From: Streptomyces sp. NBC_01591
GTDB lineage: Bacteria > Actinomycetota > Actinomycetes > Streptomycetales > Streptomycetaceae
DNA: 64,000 bases
Direction: 5' to 3'
NCBI RefSeq assembly: GCF_035918155.1
Contig: NZ_CP109327.1
Span: forward strand, 5,518,001-5,582,000
The notes beneath the pieces are model-generated. The model was not told the origin of the DNA. It did no database searches and saw only the letters and a list, made by a program, of their open reading frames with translations. Positions 51,468-63,983 of the stretch are shown here, in pieces. Both the position numbers and the translations under genes were made by a program. Every line of letters begins with the position of its first letter. Position 1 is the first letter of the stretch.

Positions 51468-53384
51468 CTACTGGCCCCGGGTCGGCATCTCGAACCAGAC
51501 CACCTTGCCGGTCGAAAGACGCGTCGCCCCCCACCGCCTGGCCAGTCGGTTCACCAGGAACAGGCCGCGACCGCCCTCGTCCATGTCACGCGCCCGGCGC
51601 TGCCGGGGCAGCTGCGGGGAGTCGTCGCCGACCTCGCAGCGCAGGATGTCGGTGCGCAGCAGCCGCAGCGTCACCGGCCGCTCCGCATAGCGCACCGCAT
51701 TGGTCACCACCTCGCTGACCAGCAGCTCCACCGAGTCGGAGAGATCGTCGAGACCCCAGCGGCTGAGCGCGCGGCGGGCCAGCCTGCGGGCCCGGCCCGG
51801 AGCGGTCTCCTCCGGTTCCAGGTGCCAGTACGCGACATCGCTCGGCGCGATCCCGTCGAACCGGGCGGCGAGCAGCGCGATGTCGTCGTCCCGGTCGCCC
51901 GGGCCGAGCATGTCCAGGACGTCGTCGCAGAGCGCCTCCAGCGGCGGCGAGTGGTCCGGGCCGGTCAGCCGGGCGGTGGCGGCGAGCCGTTCGCGCAGCT
52001 GCTCGATCCCGGTCCAGACGTCCCGGAGCCGGGACTCCACCAGACCGTCGGTGTACAGCAGCAGCGTGGCGCCCGCGGGCGCGTCCAGCTCGACGGCCTC
52101 GAAGTCCACCCCGCCGACACCGATCGGGGCGCCCGGCGGCACCCGCAGCACCTCTGCGCGGCCGCCCAGATGGAGCAGGACGGGCGGCGGATGCCCGGCG
52201 TTGGCGATGGTGATCCGGTGCGCGACGGGGTCGTACACCGCGTAGAGGCAGGTCGCCATGCGGTCGCTGCCCAGCCGCTGCGCCTGCTCGTCGAGGTGGT
52301 GCAGCACCTCCTGCGGCGGCAGGTCGAGCTGAGCCAGGGTCTGCGCTGTGGTGCGCAGCTGGCCCATGATCGCCGCGGACGTCATGGAGTGGCCCATGAC
52401 GTCACCGACGACCAGGGCCACCCTGCTTCCGGGCAGCGGGATCGCGTCGTACCAGTCGCCGCCGACCCGGGCCGTCTCGGCGGCCGGCAGATAGCGGGAG
52501 GCGAGCCGGACGCCGGTCGGCTGCGGCAGCGAGTCGGGCAGCATGGTGCGCTGGAGCTCGTCGGCGATGTACGCCTCGCGTCCGTACAGCACGGCCTTGT
52601 CGATGCCGAGCGCGGTGTGCGTCGCCAGTTGGGCCGCGACCAGCAGGTCGTTGGACTCGAAGGGCGGCCGTTCCGTCCCGCGCAGGAAGACGGCGGCGCC
52701 GATCACCCGCCGCCGTCCGCGCAGCGGGGCGAGGATCGCGCGGTGTCCGGTGGGTACGGTCCGGCCGGCGCCGAGCAGCTCGGGCAGCGCGGCGCGGGCC
52801 GCCGCGGAGTCCCCGAAGACCGGCCGCACGCCGCGCAGCACCTCGGCCAGCGCGCCGCCCGAACGGACCTCGCACAGCTCGGCCGCGGGCGTCAGATCGC
52901 CGTGCGGATCGATGACGGGCAGCCGCAGGCGTTCGGTGTCCGACGAGCCCTCCGTCTCCTCCTCGCTCAGCCGCAGCCGGTCGGACCGGCGCAGCCGCAG
53001 CACGAAGGGGGAGACCGGCCGCTCGTCGCCGACCGGGAGCGGGTCGCGGAGGTAGACCAGTATGGCGTCGGAGAACGTCGGCACGCTGGCCCGGCACAGG
53101 CCCAGCACGATCTCGTCCAGGTCTATGCCGCGGGCGATCCGCCGGGTCGCGGCCCCGACGAAACGCAGCCGGTCGCCCTCGCGACGGACCGCGGCCTGTG
53201 GGTCGAGTCCTGCGGGGCCGGGGCTCGCCGCAGGGCCGGCCCCCGGCGCCGCGGCCGGGTTGGGGATCGCGGCGGTGGCAGGGGAGGCGGCCGGCGCGGC
53301 GTCCTGCTGCCGCGGCCGGGTGCGTTCCTGCGACCGGGCGGCGAGAGGCTGCCGGCCTTCGTGGGAGGTGGGGTGCTCCGTCAC
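51468..53384 (-). CDS. SpoIIE-type PP2C phosphatase with GAF and HATPase domains
   Basis: 638 aa from GTG 53384. Residues 15-70 are a Pro/Ala-rich linker, about 70-275 a GAF-like sensor (ending [20 protein letters not shown]), 290-490 a SpoIIE phosphatase ([32 protein letters not shown]) with metal-binding Asp residues, and 515-635 an RsbW-like ATPase ([19 protein letters not shown] with the intact E-x-x-x-N). It combines switch kinase and phosphatase of an anti-sigma cascade in one protein. Target unknown. Confidence 0.93.
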   Translation of the reverse strand: MTEHPTSHEGRQPLAARSQERTRPRQQDAAPAASPATAAIPNPAAAPGAGPAASPGPAGLDPQAAVRREGDRLRFVGAATRRIARGIDLDEIVLGLCRASVPTFSDAILVYLRDPLPVGDERPVSPFVLRLRRSDRLRLSEEETEGSSDTERLRLPVIDPHGDLTPAAELCEVRSGGALAEVLRGVRPVFGDSAAARAALPELLGAGRTVPTGHRAILAPLRGRRRVIGAAVFLRGTERPPFESNDLLVAAQLATHTALGIDKAVLYGREAYIADELQRTMLPDSLPQPTGVRLASRYLPAAETARVGGDWYDAIPLPGSRVALVVGDVMGHSMTSAAIMGQLRTTAQTLAQLDLPPQEVLHHLDEQAQRLGSDRMATCLYAVYDPVAHRITIANAGHPPPVLLHLGGRAEVLRVPPGAPIGVGGVDFEAVELDAPAGATLLLYTDGLVESRLRDVWTGIEQLRERLAATARLTGPDHSPPLEALCDDVLDMLGPGDRDDDIALLAARFDGIAPSDVAYWHLEPEETAPGRARRLARRALSRWGLDDLSDSVELLVSEVVTNAVRYAERPVTLRLLRTDILRCEVGDDSPQLPRQRRARDMDEGGRGLFLVNRLARRWGATRLSTGKVVWFEMPTRGQ

Positions 53385-53755
53385 GCGTGGGGTTCCGTCC
53401 GTCCGGGCCGGTTGTATGAGGCAATCACCTCGTGGGGCGTTACTGTGCCCCGGCAAGAGCGGCGATAACAACGGCTGTCACCGGATGCCCCGGAACGAGG
53501 GGCTGAAACCGGATGCTTGCGGGGTGGTTCGGTGACAACGTTTCCGGCGACGGAGCGGGCAACAGCGAGCACGTCTCCACCCCCTCGTAGTGGTTCATAC
53601 GATTCATACGACTGATGTGGCTCATACAGCTCATGCAGTGCGCGGTGCTCGTGCGGTGACTTGTGGTCAGGTGCGCTGCCGCACCTCCCGGTTGGGGTGG
53701 AGCGGCCCTCCGGAGGACGATCCTACGTTTGTCCCCCTGGGGTGCATCAAGGGTC
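53385..53755. other. 370-bp gap with a 9-bp near-repeat cluster
   Basis: Between the SpoIIE-like and DUF402 genes. On the minus strand 53593-53636 contains four TATGA or CATGA steps about nine to eleven bases apart. A short Met-rich frame reads through them, but it has no ribosome-binding site. No other gene seen. Confidence 0.5.
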
Positions 53756-54454
53756 TCACGACGGCGTATACGAGGGGGTGCGGTCCCAGTCATCCGGAAG
53801 CGCGGGAACGCGCCATTGTGGATCGGGCCGCCAGTTCTCCCAGCCGTCCCGGAACGGAGCCCCCCAGTCCTGGATCAGTTCGACGGCCGCACGGCCCGCC
53901 TCCCGGACCCGCCGCGCGGTCCGCGGGGCCATCAGACCGGCCTGCTGCGCCATGGCGAATTCGTCCTTGTCGCGCCAGACCCAACTGCGGTCCGGGTAGA
54001 CGGAGATGTCGAGAAAGTGATCCTCGGAATCGACACCGTACTGCCAGCGGGTGTGCGGTTCCTCCAGATTCACGTACCAGCTGCGGAACTGCCAGACCGG
54101 CTCCCAGAACAGCCAGACCGACCAGGGGTCACCGGGCCGGGCGAGCTTCAGCACACCGTTTCCCAGCCAGGGGGAGCGGGCGGTGGTGCGCGGGGCGGTG
54201 TAGCGGGTGGCGAGCGGCTCGGCGTGCACGTCCTTGCCGTTCGCCAGCACCGGCTTCACGCACTCGGTGCCGGGCGCCACCCACACCGCGAGCAGGTCGT
54301 CGGTGTCCTGGACGACGGTGACGGGGCGGCAGATGTGGAACGGGTCCGGGGCGCGCTCCGGCGCCCCGGACCCGGCCGGCGCGCCGTTGCGGCGGTAGCG
54401 CCACAGGATCTGATCACCCGGCGCCCAGTGCTCGATGTCTCCGGTACCTGCCAT
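53756..54454 (-). CDS. DUF402 (FAU-1-like) protein
   Basis: 232 aa. WLFWEPVWQFRSWYVNLEEP, DHFLDISVYPD and WRDKDEFAMAQQAGLM are the usual DUF402 core, whose relatives hydrolyse nucleoside phosphates or bind RNA. The acidic residues that bind metal are present. Its start is 39 nt from the fumarase stop, so it may be transcribed with the fumarase. Confidence 0.9.
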   Translation of the reverse strand: MAGTGDIEHWAPGDQILWRYRRNGAPAGSGAPERAPDPFHICRPVTVVQDTDDLLAVWVAPGTECVKPVLANGKDVHAEPLATRYTAPRTTARSPWLGNGVLKLARPGDPWSVWLFWEPVWQFRSWYVNLEEPHTRWQYGVDSEDHFLDISVYPDRSWVWRDKDEFAMAQQAGLMAPRTARRVREAGRAAVELIQDWGAPFRDGWENWRPDPQWRVPALPDDWDRTPSYTPS

Positions 54455-54493
54455 GGACGGATCCTAGAGCGTCCGGCAATCCGGGGGGCGGCG

Positions 54494-55918
54494 TCACGGG
54501 TGGGTCATGCGCAACACGTCGAGTGTCTCGTCGAGCTGTTCCACGGTGAGGTCGCCGCGCTCGACATACCCCGAGTCCAGCACCACCTCACGAATGGTCC
54601 GGCGTTCCGCGAGGGACCTCTTGGCGACCTTCGCCGCCTCCTCGTAGCCGATGTACTTGTTCAGCGGGGTGACGACGGACGGCGAGGACTCGGCGTACTC
54701 CCTGGCCCGCTCGACGTTCGCCGTGATCCCGTCGACCGTACGGTCCGCGAGCAGCCGGGAGACGTTGGCCAGCAGCCGTACCGATTCCAGCAGGTTCTTC
54801 GCGATGACCGGAAGCATCACGTTCAGCTCGAAGTTGCCCGCCGCGCCCGCCGTGGCGACCGTCGCGTCGTTCCCCGTCACCTGGGCGGCGACCATCAGCA
54901 CGGCCTCGGGAATGACCGGGTTCACCTTCCCCGGCATGATCGACGAGCCCGGCTGGAGGTCGGGGAGGTTGATCTCGGCCAGTCCGGTGCGCGGTCCGGA
55001 CGCCATCCAGCGCAGATCGTTGGAGATCTTGGTGAGCGAGACGGCGATGGTACGGAGCTGGCCCGAGGTCTCCACGAGCCCGTCCCGCGCGCCCTGCGCC
55101 TCGAAGTGGTCCCTGGCCTCCGCCAGCGGCAGCCCGGTGGCGCGGGCGACCTCGGCGATGACGGCGGCGGAGAAGCCGGGCGGCGTGTTGATGCCGGTGC
55201 CGACGGCCGTGCCGCCCAGGGGCAGCTCGGCGAGGCGGGGGAGGGAGGCGCGCAGCCGCTCGATGCCGTACCTGACCTGTGCCGCGTAGCCGCCGAACTC
55301 CTGGCCGAGGGTGACGGGCGTGGCGTCCATCAGATGCGTACGCCCCGACTTCACGACCGTCGCGAACTCGGCGGACTTGCGCTCCAGGGCGGTCGCCAGA
55401 TGGTCCAGCGCCGGGATCAGCTCGCCGGTGACGGCCGCCGTCGCGGCGATGTGGATGGAGGACGGGAAGACGTCGTTGGACGACTGCGAGGCGTTGACAT
55501 GGTCGTTCGGATGGACCTCGCGGCCCAGGTGCTCGGTGGCGAGGGTGGCCAGCACCTCATTGGTGTTCATGTTGGACGAGGTGCCCGACCCGGTCTGGAA
55601 GACGTCGACCGGGAACTGGTCGTCCCAGCGCCCCTCGGCGACCTCGGCGGCGGCCTCCTGGATGGCCGCGGCGATGTCCGGGTCGAGCACCTTCAGCTCG
55701 GCGTTCACCTTGGCGGCGGCTGCCTTGATCCTGGCCAGGGCCTCGATGTGGGCCCGCTCCAGGCGCTGGCCGGAGACCGGGAAGTTCTCCACCGCGCGCT
55801 GCGTCTGGGCCCGCCACTTGGCATCCGCGGGCACCCTCACCTCGCCCATCGAATCGTGCTCGATGCGGAAATCCGCGCCGCCCGCGAGGGCCTGCGCGCC
55901 TGCCTGTGAGTCGTCCAT
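54494..55918 (-). CDS. fumC: Class II fumarate hydratase
   Basis: 474 aa from ATG 55918 with a strong AGGAGGTTG site. [32 protein letters not shown] and the signature [11 protein letters not shown] are all present. It interconverts fumarate and malate in the TCA cycle without an iron-sulfur cluster, so it resists oxidative damage. Directly followed by DUF402. A class I enzyme is 4 kb away. Confidence 0.96.
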   Translation of the reverse strand: MDDSQAGAQALAGGADFRIEHDSMGEVRVPADAKWRAQTQRAVENFPVSGQRLERAHIEALARIKAAAAKVNAELKVLDPDIAAAIQEAAAEVAEGRWDDQFPVDVFQTGSGTSSNMNTNEVLATLATEHLGREVHPNDHVNASQSSNDVFPSSIHIAATAAVTGELIPALDHLATALERKSAEFATVVKSGRTHLMDATPVTLGQEFGGYAAQVRYGIERLRASLPRLAELPLGGTAVGTGINTPPGFSAAVIAEVARATGLPLAEARDHFEAQGARDGLVETSGQLRTIAVSLTKISNDLRWMASGPRTGLAEINLPDLQPGSSIMPGKVNPVIPEAVLMVAAQVTGNDATVATAGAAGNFELNVMLPVIAKNLLESVRLLANVSRLLADRTVDGITANVERAREYAESSPSVVTPLNKYIGYEEAAKVAKRSLAERRTIREVVLDSGYVERGDLTVEQLDETLDVLRMTHP

Positions 55919-56024
55919 CTCGTTCAACCTCCTGAAAAAGTTGAGCACTTGTCTCGTTCTGTCTATTCCCAAGTCGCCTACCGACCAGTAAATACCGGGG
56001 GTAACCAAAACCCGGGGAGGCGCA

Positions 56025-57554
56025 ATGAGGCGCACCAGGCACAGACTTCGCGGTACGGTCGCGGCCGCCGCGGCCATGGCGGCGGCGATCGGCGGCATGA
56101 CCGTAGCCGCCGGACCGGCCGGCGCGACGGACCGGTCCGGTTCCAGCACTACCGCATCCACCCCCCTGTCGCCCGAACTGGAGGCCATCCGCGCGGCGGA
56201 AGCCACCAAGCTGTACGGCGACCCGGCCGAGCGGCCGCTCGCGGACCGCAAGACGGGGCTGATCTCGCTCGGCGACAGCGAGATCTCGGGCGAGGGCGTC
56301 GGCACGTACGAGGCCGGCACCAACGGCCCCGACAACTGGTGCCACCGCTCGCCCGACTCCGCCATCCACCGCACCAGTATCCCGGCGGACGTCACGTACA
56401 ACGTCTCCTGCTCCGGCGCGTACACCGGCAACATCGTGATCGGCGGCTCGAAGCAGTACTCCGACGAGCTGGTGCAGAGCGACAACCTCGCCATCAAGGC
56501 CCGCAACACCCGCATCAAGATGGTCGTGCTCGTCGCGGGTGCCAACGACGACCTCCAGTTCGGCCCGGTCATGACGGACTGCGTCACGCGCTGGGTGCTC
56601 TCCCAGGGCGTCTGCCAGCCCAAGTACGAGGGCGGCTGGCAGGCGCGCGTCGACGGACTCGTCCCCAAGGTCGAGAAGACGGTGCGCGACCTGAAGACCG
56701 TCATGTCCGGCGCCGGGTACGGCGACAGCGACTACAAGCTCGTGGTCATGGGCTACCCGAGCCCCATCGGCCCGGACTTCTACGACAACCCGAGCTTCCC
56801 CGGGAAGCTTCCCGGCGGCTGTGCCGGGTACGACTCCGACGCGTCCTGGGGCCGCAACGTGGCCGTCCCCGCCTTCGAGCGCGGCATGCGCAAGGTCGCC
56901 ACCGACACCGGGGCCGTCTACCTCGACAACTCCCGGCTCTTCCACGGCCACGAGGTCTGCAGCGAGAACACCTGGGCCCGCGGGCTCTACATCGACCTCG
57001 GGCACTTCCCGCCGGACTCCAACTCCCTGCGGCAGTCCTACCACCCGAACGAGAGGGGCCACGGCGCCTTCGCGTCCTGCCTGACCCAGATCTACAACTC
57101 GGACCTGCGCCGGGCGAGCTGCGCCGACCCGGCGAGCACCGGAGAGCCGGTCCTGCAGGCCGGGGCGTGGGACGACGCCTTCAAGCCCCTGAAGAACGAG
57201 GCGACGGGCACCTGTGTGGACGTCCCCGGCTCGGTGACCCGCAATGACACGAAGATCGGCGGCTGGGACTGCCACGGCGGCCGCAACCAGGGCTGGTGGT
57301 ACGACTCCGGCACGAAGACCCTCCGTACGGAGCTGAGCCACGACCGGTGCCTGGACGTGCCGGGCGCCGACTACAAGGCGGGCGCCACGGCCGTCGTGTA
57401 CAACTGCTCGGGCGCGGCCAACCAGCAGTTCGTGAAGCAGTCGGGCACCTTGCGCCCGGCGGCCTCGACCGGACTGTGCCTGACGCTGGCGGCGGCGACG
57501 GACCCGCTGAAGCTCCAGAGCTGCGACGGCAGCGCGCAGCAGCGGTTCGTGTAG
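56025..57554 (+). CDS. Secreted SGNH esterase with ricin-type lectin domain
   Basis: 509 aa. Signal peptide to about residue 35 (AGPAGA-T). SGNH hydrolase in 75-365: Ser in [16 protein letters not shown], Gly/Asn in VAGANDD, His in [12 protein letters not shown]. Paired cysteines throughout. A ricin B-like domain at 380-509 ([35 protein letters not shown]-x-F repeats) would bind polysaccharide. It probably deacylates lipids or plant polysaccharide outside the cell. GGGGAGG precedes the ATG. Confidence 0.92.
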   Translation: MRRTRHRLRGTVAAAAAMAAAIGGMTVAAGPAGATDRSGSSTTASTPLSPELEAIRAAEATKLYGDPAERPLADRKTGLISLGDSEISGEGVGTYEAGTNGPDNWCHRSPDSAIHRTSIPADVTYNVSCSGAYTGNIVIGGSKQYSDELVQSDNLAIKARNTRIKMVVLVAGANDDLQFGPVMTDCVTRWVLSQGVCQPKYEGGWQARVDGLVPKVEKTVRDLKTVMSGAGYGDSDYKLVVMGYPSPIGPDFYDNPSFPGKLPGGCAGYDSDASWGRNVAVPAFERGMRKVATDTGAVYLDNSRLFHGHEVCSENTWARGLYIDLGHFPPDSNSLRQSYHPNERGHGAFASCLTQIYNSDLRRASCADPASTGEPVLQAGAWDDAFKPLKNEATGTCVDVPGSVTRNDTKIGGWDCHGGRNQGWWYDSGTKTLRTELSHDRCLDVPGADYKAGATAVVYNCSGAANQQFVKQSGTLRPAASTGLCLTLAAATDPLKLQSCDGSAQQRFV

Positions 57555-57580
57555 CGGGAACCACTCCACGAGTGCGTGAA

Positions 57581-57616
57581 GAAGGGGCGGGGCGGCCGGG
57601 GCCGCTCCGCCCCTTC
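57581..57616. terminator. Hairpin between the esterase and aminopeptidase genes
   Basis: GAAGGGGCGG (57581-57590) pairs with CCGCCCCTTC (57607-57616) around a G+C-rich loop, shared by two converging genes. Confidence 0.7.
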
Positions 57617-57631
57617 GGGCCGTTCGGCGGA

Positions 57632-58933
57632 TCAGCCGGACGTCACGAACGCACCGAGCGCGGCGGCCAGATGACCGGGGTCCTCGACCCCGCACAGCTC
57701 GCGCGCCGAGTGCATGGACAGCCCCGGCACCCCCACGTCGACCGTCGCCACACCCAGCCGGGCCGCGGTGAGCGGGCCGATCGACGTACCGCACGGCATC
57801 GCGTTGTTGGAGACGAACGGCTGCCACGGCACGCCCGCCCGCTCGCACGCCGCCGCGAACACCGCCATGCCGGTGCTGTCGGTGGCGTACCGCTGGTTGA
57901 CGTTGACCTTGAGCGTGGGGCCGCCGTTCGGCAGCGGACGGTGATCAGGGTCGTGCCGCTCCGCGTAGTTGGGGTGCACCGCGTGGGCCATGTCGGCGGA
58001 GACGCAGAAGGCACCGGACAGGGCTCGCGACCAGTCCTCCGGACTGCCGCCGCGTGCGGTGACCGAGCGGCTCAGGACCCGTTCCAGCAGCGGCCCCTGC
58101 GCACCCGTCTCCGAACCGCTGCCGACCTCCTCGTGGTCGAAGGCGGCCAGCACGGGGATGTACGCGGGCTCGTCGGCCGCGGTCGCCGCACCCGTCAGGG
58201 CCGTGACGCCCGCGTGCACCGAGACCAGGTTGTCCAGCCGCGCCGACACCACGAACTCCCGGTCCGCGCCCAGATATCCGGGCGGCTGGATGTCATGGAG
58301 CATCAGGTCCCAGCCGAGCACCTCGTCCGGGTCCACCTCGGCGGCCGCCGCGACCCGGCGCAGCAGCGCCCCCTCCTCGCGTGCTCCGAGCGCCCACACC
58401 GGGGCGAGGTGGTGCTGCCGGTCGAGCGCGAGCGCCTCGTTGACCGTACGGTCCAGATGGATGGCCAACTGGGGCACCCGCAACAGGGGTTCGTCGATCT
58501 GGACGAGCCGGGACCCGACGCCGCCGCCAGGGGCGCGCAGTGCGAGCCGCCCGGAGATGCCGAGATCGCGGTCGAGCCAGGTGTTCAGCGGAACGCCGCC
58601 GTAGATCTCCACACCGATCTGCCGCCAGCCCGCCGAGGCGGTGTCGGGAGCGGGCTTGACCCGCAGATTCGGGGAATCGGTGTGTGCGCCGACGATCCGG
58701 AAGGGGGTGTGCGCCGGGGCCCCCTCGGGGACGTACCAGGCGATCAGCGCACCACCGCGGGCGACGAAGCTGCCCCCGGTCGTGCCCGTCCAGTCGTCCG
58801 TGCCCCGCAGTTCACGGAAGCCGGCCTTCTCCAGGCGCTCGGCGGCACTGGCCACCGCGTGGTACGGGGAAGGGCTGGTGCTGATGAAGGACAGCAGGTC
58901 GTCGCTGTGGCTGCGGTGGGGAAGCGGCGTCAT
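57632..58933 (-). CDS. M18 family aminopeptidase
   Basis: 433 aa, the normal length for bacterial M18 (ApeB-like). Metal ligands are seen in IVGAHTDSPNLR, SARLDN, FDHEEVGSGSETGA and MHSARELCG. It is a cytoplasmic di-zinc enzyme removing N-terminal residues (often Asp/Glu) from peptides. ATG 58933 is preceded by AAAGGCGG. Monocistronic. Confidence 0.95.
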   Translation of the reverse strand: MTPLPHRSHSDDLLSFISTSPSPYHAVASAAERLEKAGFRELRGTDDWTGTTGGSFVARGGALIAWYVPEGAPAHTPFRIVGAHTDSPNLRVKPAPDTASAGWRQIGVEIYGGVPLNTWLDRDLGISGRLALRAPGGGVGSRLVQIDEPLLRVPQLAIHLDRTVNEALALDRQHHLAPVWALGAREEGALLRRVAAAAEVDPDEVLGWDLMLHDIQPPGYLGADREFVVSARLDNLVSVHAGVTALTGAATAADEPAYIPVLAAFDHEEVGSGSETGAQGPLLERVLSRSVTARGGSPEDWSRALSGAFCVSADMAHAVHPNYAERHDPDHRPLPNGGPTLKVNVNQRYATDSTGMAVFAAACERAGVPWQPFVSNNAMPCGTSIGPLTAARLGVATVDVGVPGLSMHSARELCGVEDPGHLAAALGAFVTSG

Positions 58934-59247
58934 TCGGCGTCCGCCTTTCCGATGATTCGACGGTGAGGGTGGAGGAACCGCACCGGGCCGCTGGGGGTGG
59001 TGCGGCCCGGCCCGGGGCGTGGTTCGGGAACGTCCGACAACCCACCAAAGCGGCCGGGTACGGCGCAAGTCCGCGGCGCGGCCCGCTGCGCGAAAGCGGC
59101 GGTGCCGGACCGGCCGCACCGATGGCCGGCTCCGGGACGGGCGGGGGCCGGTGCCGGGAGCGTGCGGGACGGCGCGGCGGGTACCCGGTCCCTCGCTGAT
59201 CGCCCCGAGATTGGCCGAATAACGTCGTACGTGAATCCCGCGAGTCC

Positions 59248-59571
59248 TCACCGCACCGGTCCGCCGCGATCGGCGCCGGAGCGGGGAGCGGGGACACCGG
59301 TCCGCCCACGCGTCCCGGACACCCTGATCAGGAACACCACGGCGACCACGATGGCCGCCCCGTGCGACCAGGCGACGACGGTCAGCGGGCCGTAGCTGTC
59401 GAGTGCCGCCGCGACCAGGATCATGCCGACGCCGAACCCGAGATTTTCGACGGGGCCCAACTCGGCTATCTGGTCGCGACATCGGGCCTGCTGGAGGCGT
59501 GAGAAGGCCCCGCGCGGACGCCCCGGCCGTCGTCTCATCGGCCGGAACGCCCCGCGGGGCCGTGACGTCAT
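59248..59571 (-). pseudogene. Possible remnant of an MFS transporter
   Basis: In the 660-bp gap 58934-59595, a 107-aa frame encodes ENLGFGVGMILVAAALDSYG and LTVVAWSHGAAIVVAVVFLI, two consecutive hydrophobic helices of the type found in MFS proteins. Flanking residues are Arg/Pro-rich and non-membrane. Looks like an internal piece of a lost gene. The rest of the gap shows nothing. Confidence 0.35.
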
Positions 59572-59595
59572 GTGTGCCCCGTACGGGGCGGTGCG

Positions 59596-61263
<1,668 letters not shown>

Positions 61264-61455
61264 TACGGCCATTCCTCACTCGGCAGACAGCGGCTGACCT
61301 CCCTTGGGCAGCGCACCCACCAGGGTAGAACCCCGGTCGGGTACCGAAGCTGTGAGGTAAGGCTCAGTTCGACCGCCCAGGGGCAGGGACGGTCGACACG
61401 GCGGGGGCGGAGCAAGGGCTAGTCGCGATCTATCGCGTTTGGGTACGCTGGGTCG

Positions 61456-62118
61456 GTGGACCTCGAAAAGCAGCCTCAGCAGCCAGTGGCCCCGGTGGAA
61501 CCGGCCGGTATCCGCGCCTCCGACGCGGACCGCGACCGGATCGCGGACATCCTGCGGGAAGCCATGGCCGAGGGCCGGCTCACCGCCGACGAGCACGCCG
61601 AGCGGGTCGACGCGGTATACCGCGCCAAGACGGTCGGTGAGCTGGAACCGCTGGTACGGGACCTGCCCGCCCCGGCGGGTGCCGCCCGCTCGGCCGCCGC
61701 ACCCGGCGCCTACGGCCACGAGAGCCCCACGGGCCCCGCCGACAACCTGGTGGCGATCTTCAGCAGCTCGACCCGCAAGGGCCGCTGGCGGGTCGGCAGC
61801 CGTACGAACGCCTTCGCGCTCTTCGGCAGCGTGGAGGTCGATCTGACCGAGGCGCTTTTCGGTCAGAGACTCACGGTCATCAACGCGACGTCCATCTTCG
61901 GGAGTGTCGACGTCAAGGTCCCCGAGAACATCTCGCTGCGCGGCAGCGGCACGGGTGTCTTCGGCAATTTCGAAGTCGCCACACTGGAATCCGCTGACCC
62001 CGAAGCACCGGTGGTAGTCGTCAACGGCTATTCCGTGTTCGGCAGCGTCGAGGCGAAGCCCAAGCGCGGGAAGTTCATCGCGGATCTCCAGGACCGGCTG
62101 CGCAAATACCTCGGATAG
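61456..62118 (+). CDS. DUF1707 protein with LiaF-like C-terminal domain
   Basis: 220 aa from GTG 61456. Residues 17-70 are DUF1707 (IRASDADRDRIADILREAMA, GRLTADEHAERVDAVYRAKT). The rest (LFGSVEVDLTEALFGQ, INATSIFGSVDVKVPENISL, NGYSVFGSVEAK) is the beta-helical LiaF/DUF2154 domain of envelope-stress sensors. No membrane helix. TACGCT six bases before GTG suggests a leaderless mRNA. Confidence 0.92.
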   Translation: MDLEKQPQQPVAPVEPAGIRASDADRDRIADILREAMAEGRLTADEHAERVDAVYRAKTVGELEPLVRDLPAPAGAARSAAAPGAYGHESPTGPADNLVAIFSSSTRKGRWRVGSRTNAFALFGSVEVDLTEALFGQRLTVINATSIFGSVDVKVPENISLRGSGTGVFGNFEVATLESADPEAPVVVVNGYSVFGSVEAKPKRGKFIADLQDRLRKYLG

Positions 62119-62280
62119 GAACGGCGCACTCCACCGGACTCTTCGAGAACAAGCCAAATTCCTGGTCGACCGCAATTCCGCACCCCGGAACCGAGGGCCA
62201 CTCAGTGCATGGGCGTGCGCACAGCGGGTAGGGAATGTTGCATCGTCTCTCGCTCGCGAAGCCGTCGTCAGGAGTAGACC

Positions 62281-62664
62281 GTGCTGCAACTGCCGCATCA
62301 GCCCCTGCAGGTCGCCGCCGTCCCTCCCCAGCGCGCCCCCGCGCGGGAGGACCAGGCCGGCCCCTGGCATTCGGAGGCGGTGTGCCGCCGGGACGAAGCC
62401 GGGCTGTTCTTCGCCCCGTCGAAGGAGCCGACTGCTGCCAGACTCGCGCGCGAGGAGTCCGCGAAGCGGGTCTGCGCGCGCTGCCCGGTGATGATCGAAT
62501 GCCAGGAACACGCGCTCATACAGCCGGAGCCGTACGGGGTGTGGGGCGGGTTAACCGCCGCCGAACGCCGTGTGGTGCTCGCCCGTCGCAGACGGCGCGA
62601 GATGGAGCGCAAGGCCTCGTCCGCGGCCTCCGGCGCGACGGGCCGCATCGCCGCGGCGGGCTGA
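62281..62664 (+). CDS. wblI: WhiB-family iron-sulfur regulator (WblI-like)
   Basis: 127 aa from GTG 62281 (AGGAG site). Cluster cysteines Cys35, Cys65, Cys68 and Cys74 in the C-x29-C-x2-C-x5-C pattern, then GVWGG and a basic RRRRREMERK tail. Wbl proteins bind a [4Fe-4S] cluster and usually the region 4 of the main sigma factor. The name is from recalled synteny next to glpX and is not proven. Confidence 0.88.
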   Translation: MLQLPHQPLQVAAVPPQRAPAREDQAGPWHSEAVCRRDEAGLFFAPSKEPTAARLAREESAKRVCARCPVMIECQEHALIQPEPYGVWGGLTAAERRVVLARRRRREMERKASSAASGATGRIAAAG

Positions 62665-62738
62665 CCGGCCTCGGTCGGTCCGGGTCCGGGCCCGGGTCGG
62701 TACGGCCCGCATCCGCGCGCACTGCCTCGTCGACGGCT

Positions 62739-62784
62739 ACGCGAAGAGGCGCCCCCACCGCACATGGGGGGCGCCTCTTCGCGT
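62739..62784. terminator. Strong bidirectional terminator
   Basis: ACGCGAAGAGGCGCCCCC (62739-62756) pairs with GGGGGCGCCTCTTCGCGT (62767-62784), 18 bp, between the converging WhiB-like and glpX genes. Confidence 0.88.
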
Positions 62785-62818
62785 GCTGCTTGCGGAGCCG
62801 CTTCTTCGGCTTCCGGAC

Positions 62819-63850
62819 CTACTTCGCGCGGTCGAAGTCGATCGCGCTGTAGGCGCGCAGCTTCGAGAGCCGGTGCGTGGAATCGATCTTCCGGATGGTG
62901 CCGGACTTGGACCGCATGACGATCGACTCGGTGGTCGCCGTCTCCGCGCGGTACCGCACGCCGCGCATCAGCTCACCGTCCGTGATGCCGGTCGCGACGA
63001 AGAACACGTTGTCGCCGCTGACCAGGTCGTCGGTGGACAGCACCCGGTCCAGGTCGTGCCCGGCGTCCAGCGCGCGCTGCCGCTCGGCCTCGTCCTTGGG
63101 CCAGAGCTTGCCCTGGATGACACCGCCGAGGCACTTTATGGCGCAGGCCGAGATGATGCCCTCGGGGGTGCCGCCGATGCCCATCAGCAGGTCGACGCCG
63201 GTCCCTTCGCGGGCGGCCATGATGGAGCCGGCGACATCGCCGTCGGAGATGAATTTGATCCGGGCGCCGGTCTCGCGGATCTCCTTGACGATGCCCTCGT
63301 GGCGCGGGCGGTCGAGGACCACGACGGTGACGTCCTCGGGGGCGGAGTTCTTCGCCTTCGCGACACGGCGGATGTTCACCGAGACGGGGGCGTTGATGTC
63401 GACGAAGTCGGCGGCCTCGGGGCCGGTGACCAGCTTGTCCATGTAGAAGACGGCCGACGGGTCGAACATGGCGCCGCGGTCCGCGGCGGCCAGCACGGCG
63501 ATCGCGTTCGGCATGCCCTTGGCGTTCAGGGTCGTGCCGTCGATCGGGTCCACGGCGATGTCGACCTCGGGGCCGGTGCCGTCGCCGACGCGCTCGCCGT
63601 TGAACAGCATGGGGGCTTCGTCCTTCTCGCCCTCGCCGATGACGACGACGCCGTTCATCGAGACGGTGGAGACGAGGGTCCGCATGGCCTTCACGGCGGC
63701 GCCGTCGGCGCCGATCTTGTCGCCGCGGCCCACCCAGCGCCCCGCCGCCATGGCGGCGGCCTCGGTGACCCGGACCAGCTCCAGGGCGAGGTTGCGGTCG
63801 GGGGCCTCGGGGGAGACCTCGAGCTGAGACGGCAGATGATGCTCGGACAT
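62819..63850 (-). CDS. glpX: Class II fructose-1,6-bisphosphatase GlpX
   Basis: 343 aa. [15 protein letters not shown] and [16 protein letters not shown] hold the metal-binding Glu and Asp residues; [16 protein letters not shown] is the GlpX signature. It removes the C1 phosphate of fructose 1,6-bisphosphate in gluconeogenesis. ATG 63850 has an AAAGGTG site seven bases upstream; upstream residues of the frame look non-coding. Confidence 0.96.
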   Translation of the reverse strand: MSEHHLPSQLEVSPEAPDRNLALELVRVTEAAAMAAGRWVGRGDKIGADGAAVKAMRTLVSTVSMNGVVVIGEGEKDEAPMLFNGERVGDGTGPEVDIAVDPIDGTTLNAKGMPNAIAVLAAADRGAMFDPSAVFYMDKLVTGPEAADFVDINAPVSVNIRRVAKAKNSAPEDVTVVVLDRPRHEGIVKEIRETGARIKFISDGDVAGSIMAAREGTGVDLLMGIGGTPEGIISACAIKCLGGVIQGKLWPKDEAERQRALDAGHDLDRVLSTDDLVSGDNVFFVATGITDGELMRGVRYRAETATTESIVMRSKSGTIRKIDSTHRLSKLRAYSAIDFDRAK

Positions 63851-63983
63851 CGGAGCGCACCTTTCTGTACGGCGACGACCGGAAGAGGGTGCTGCGACTC
63901 TATCGTCAGGTCGACAAAATGAGCAGACCGGGTCACTTATGAGCGGCTGCCCCCGGGTCGGGCCCATCGGGCCTAATGCGACC

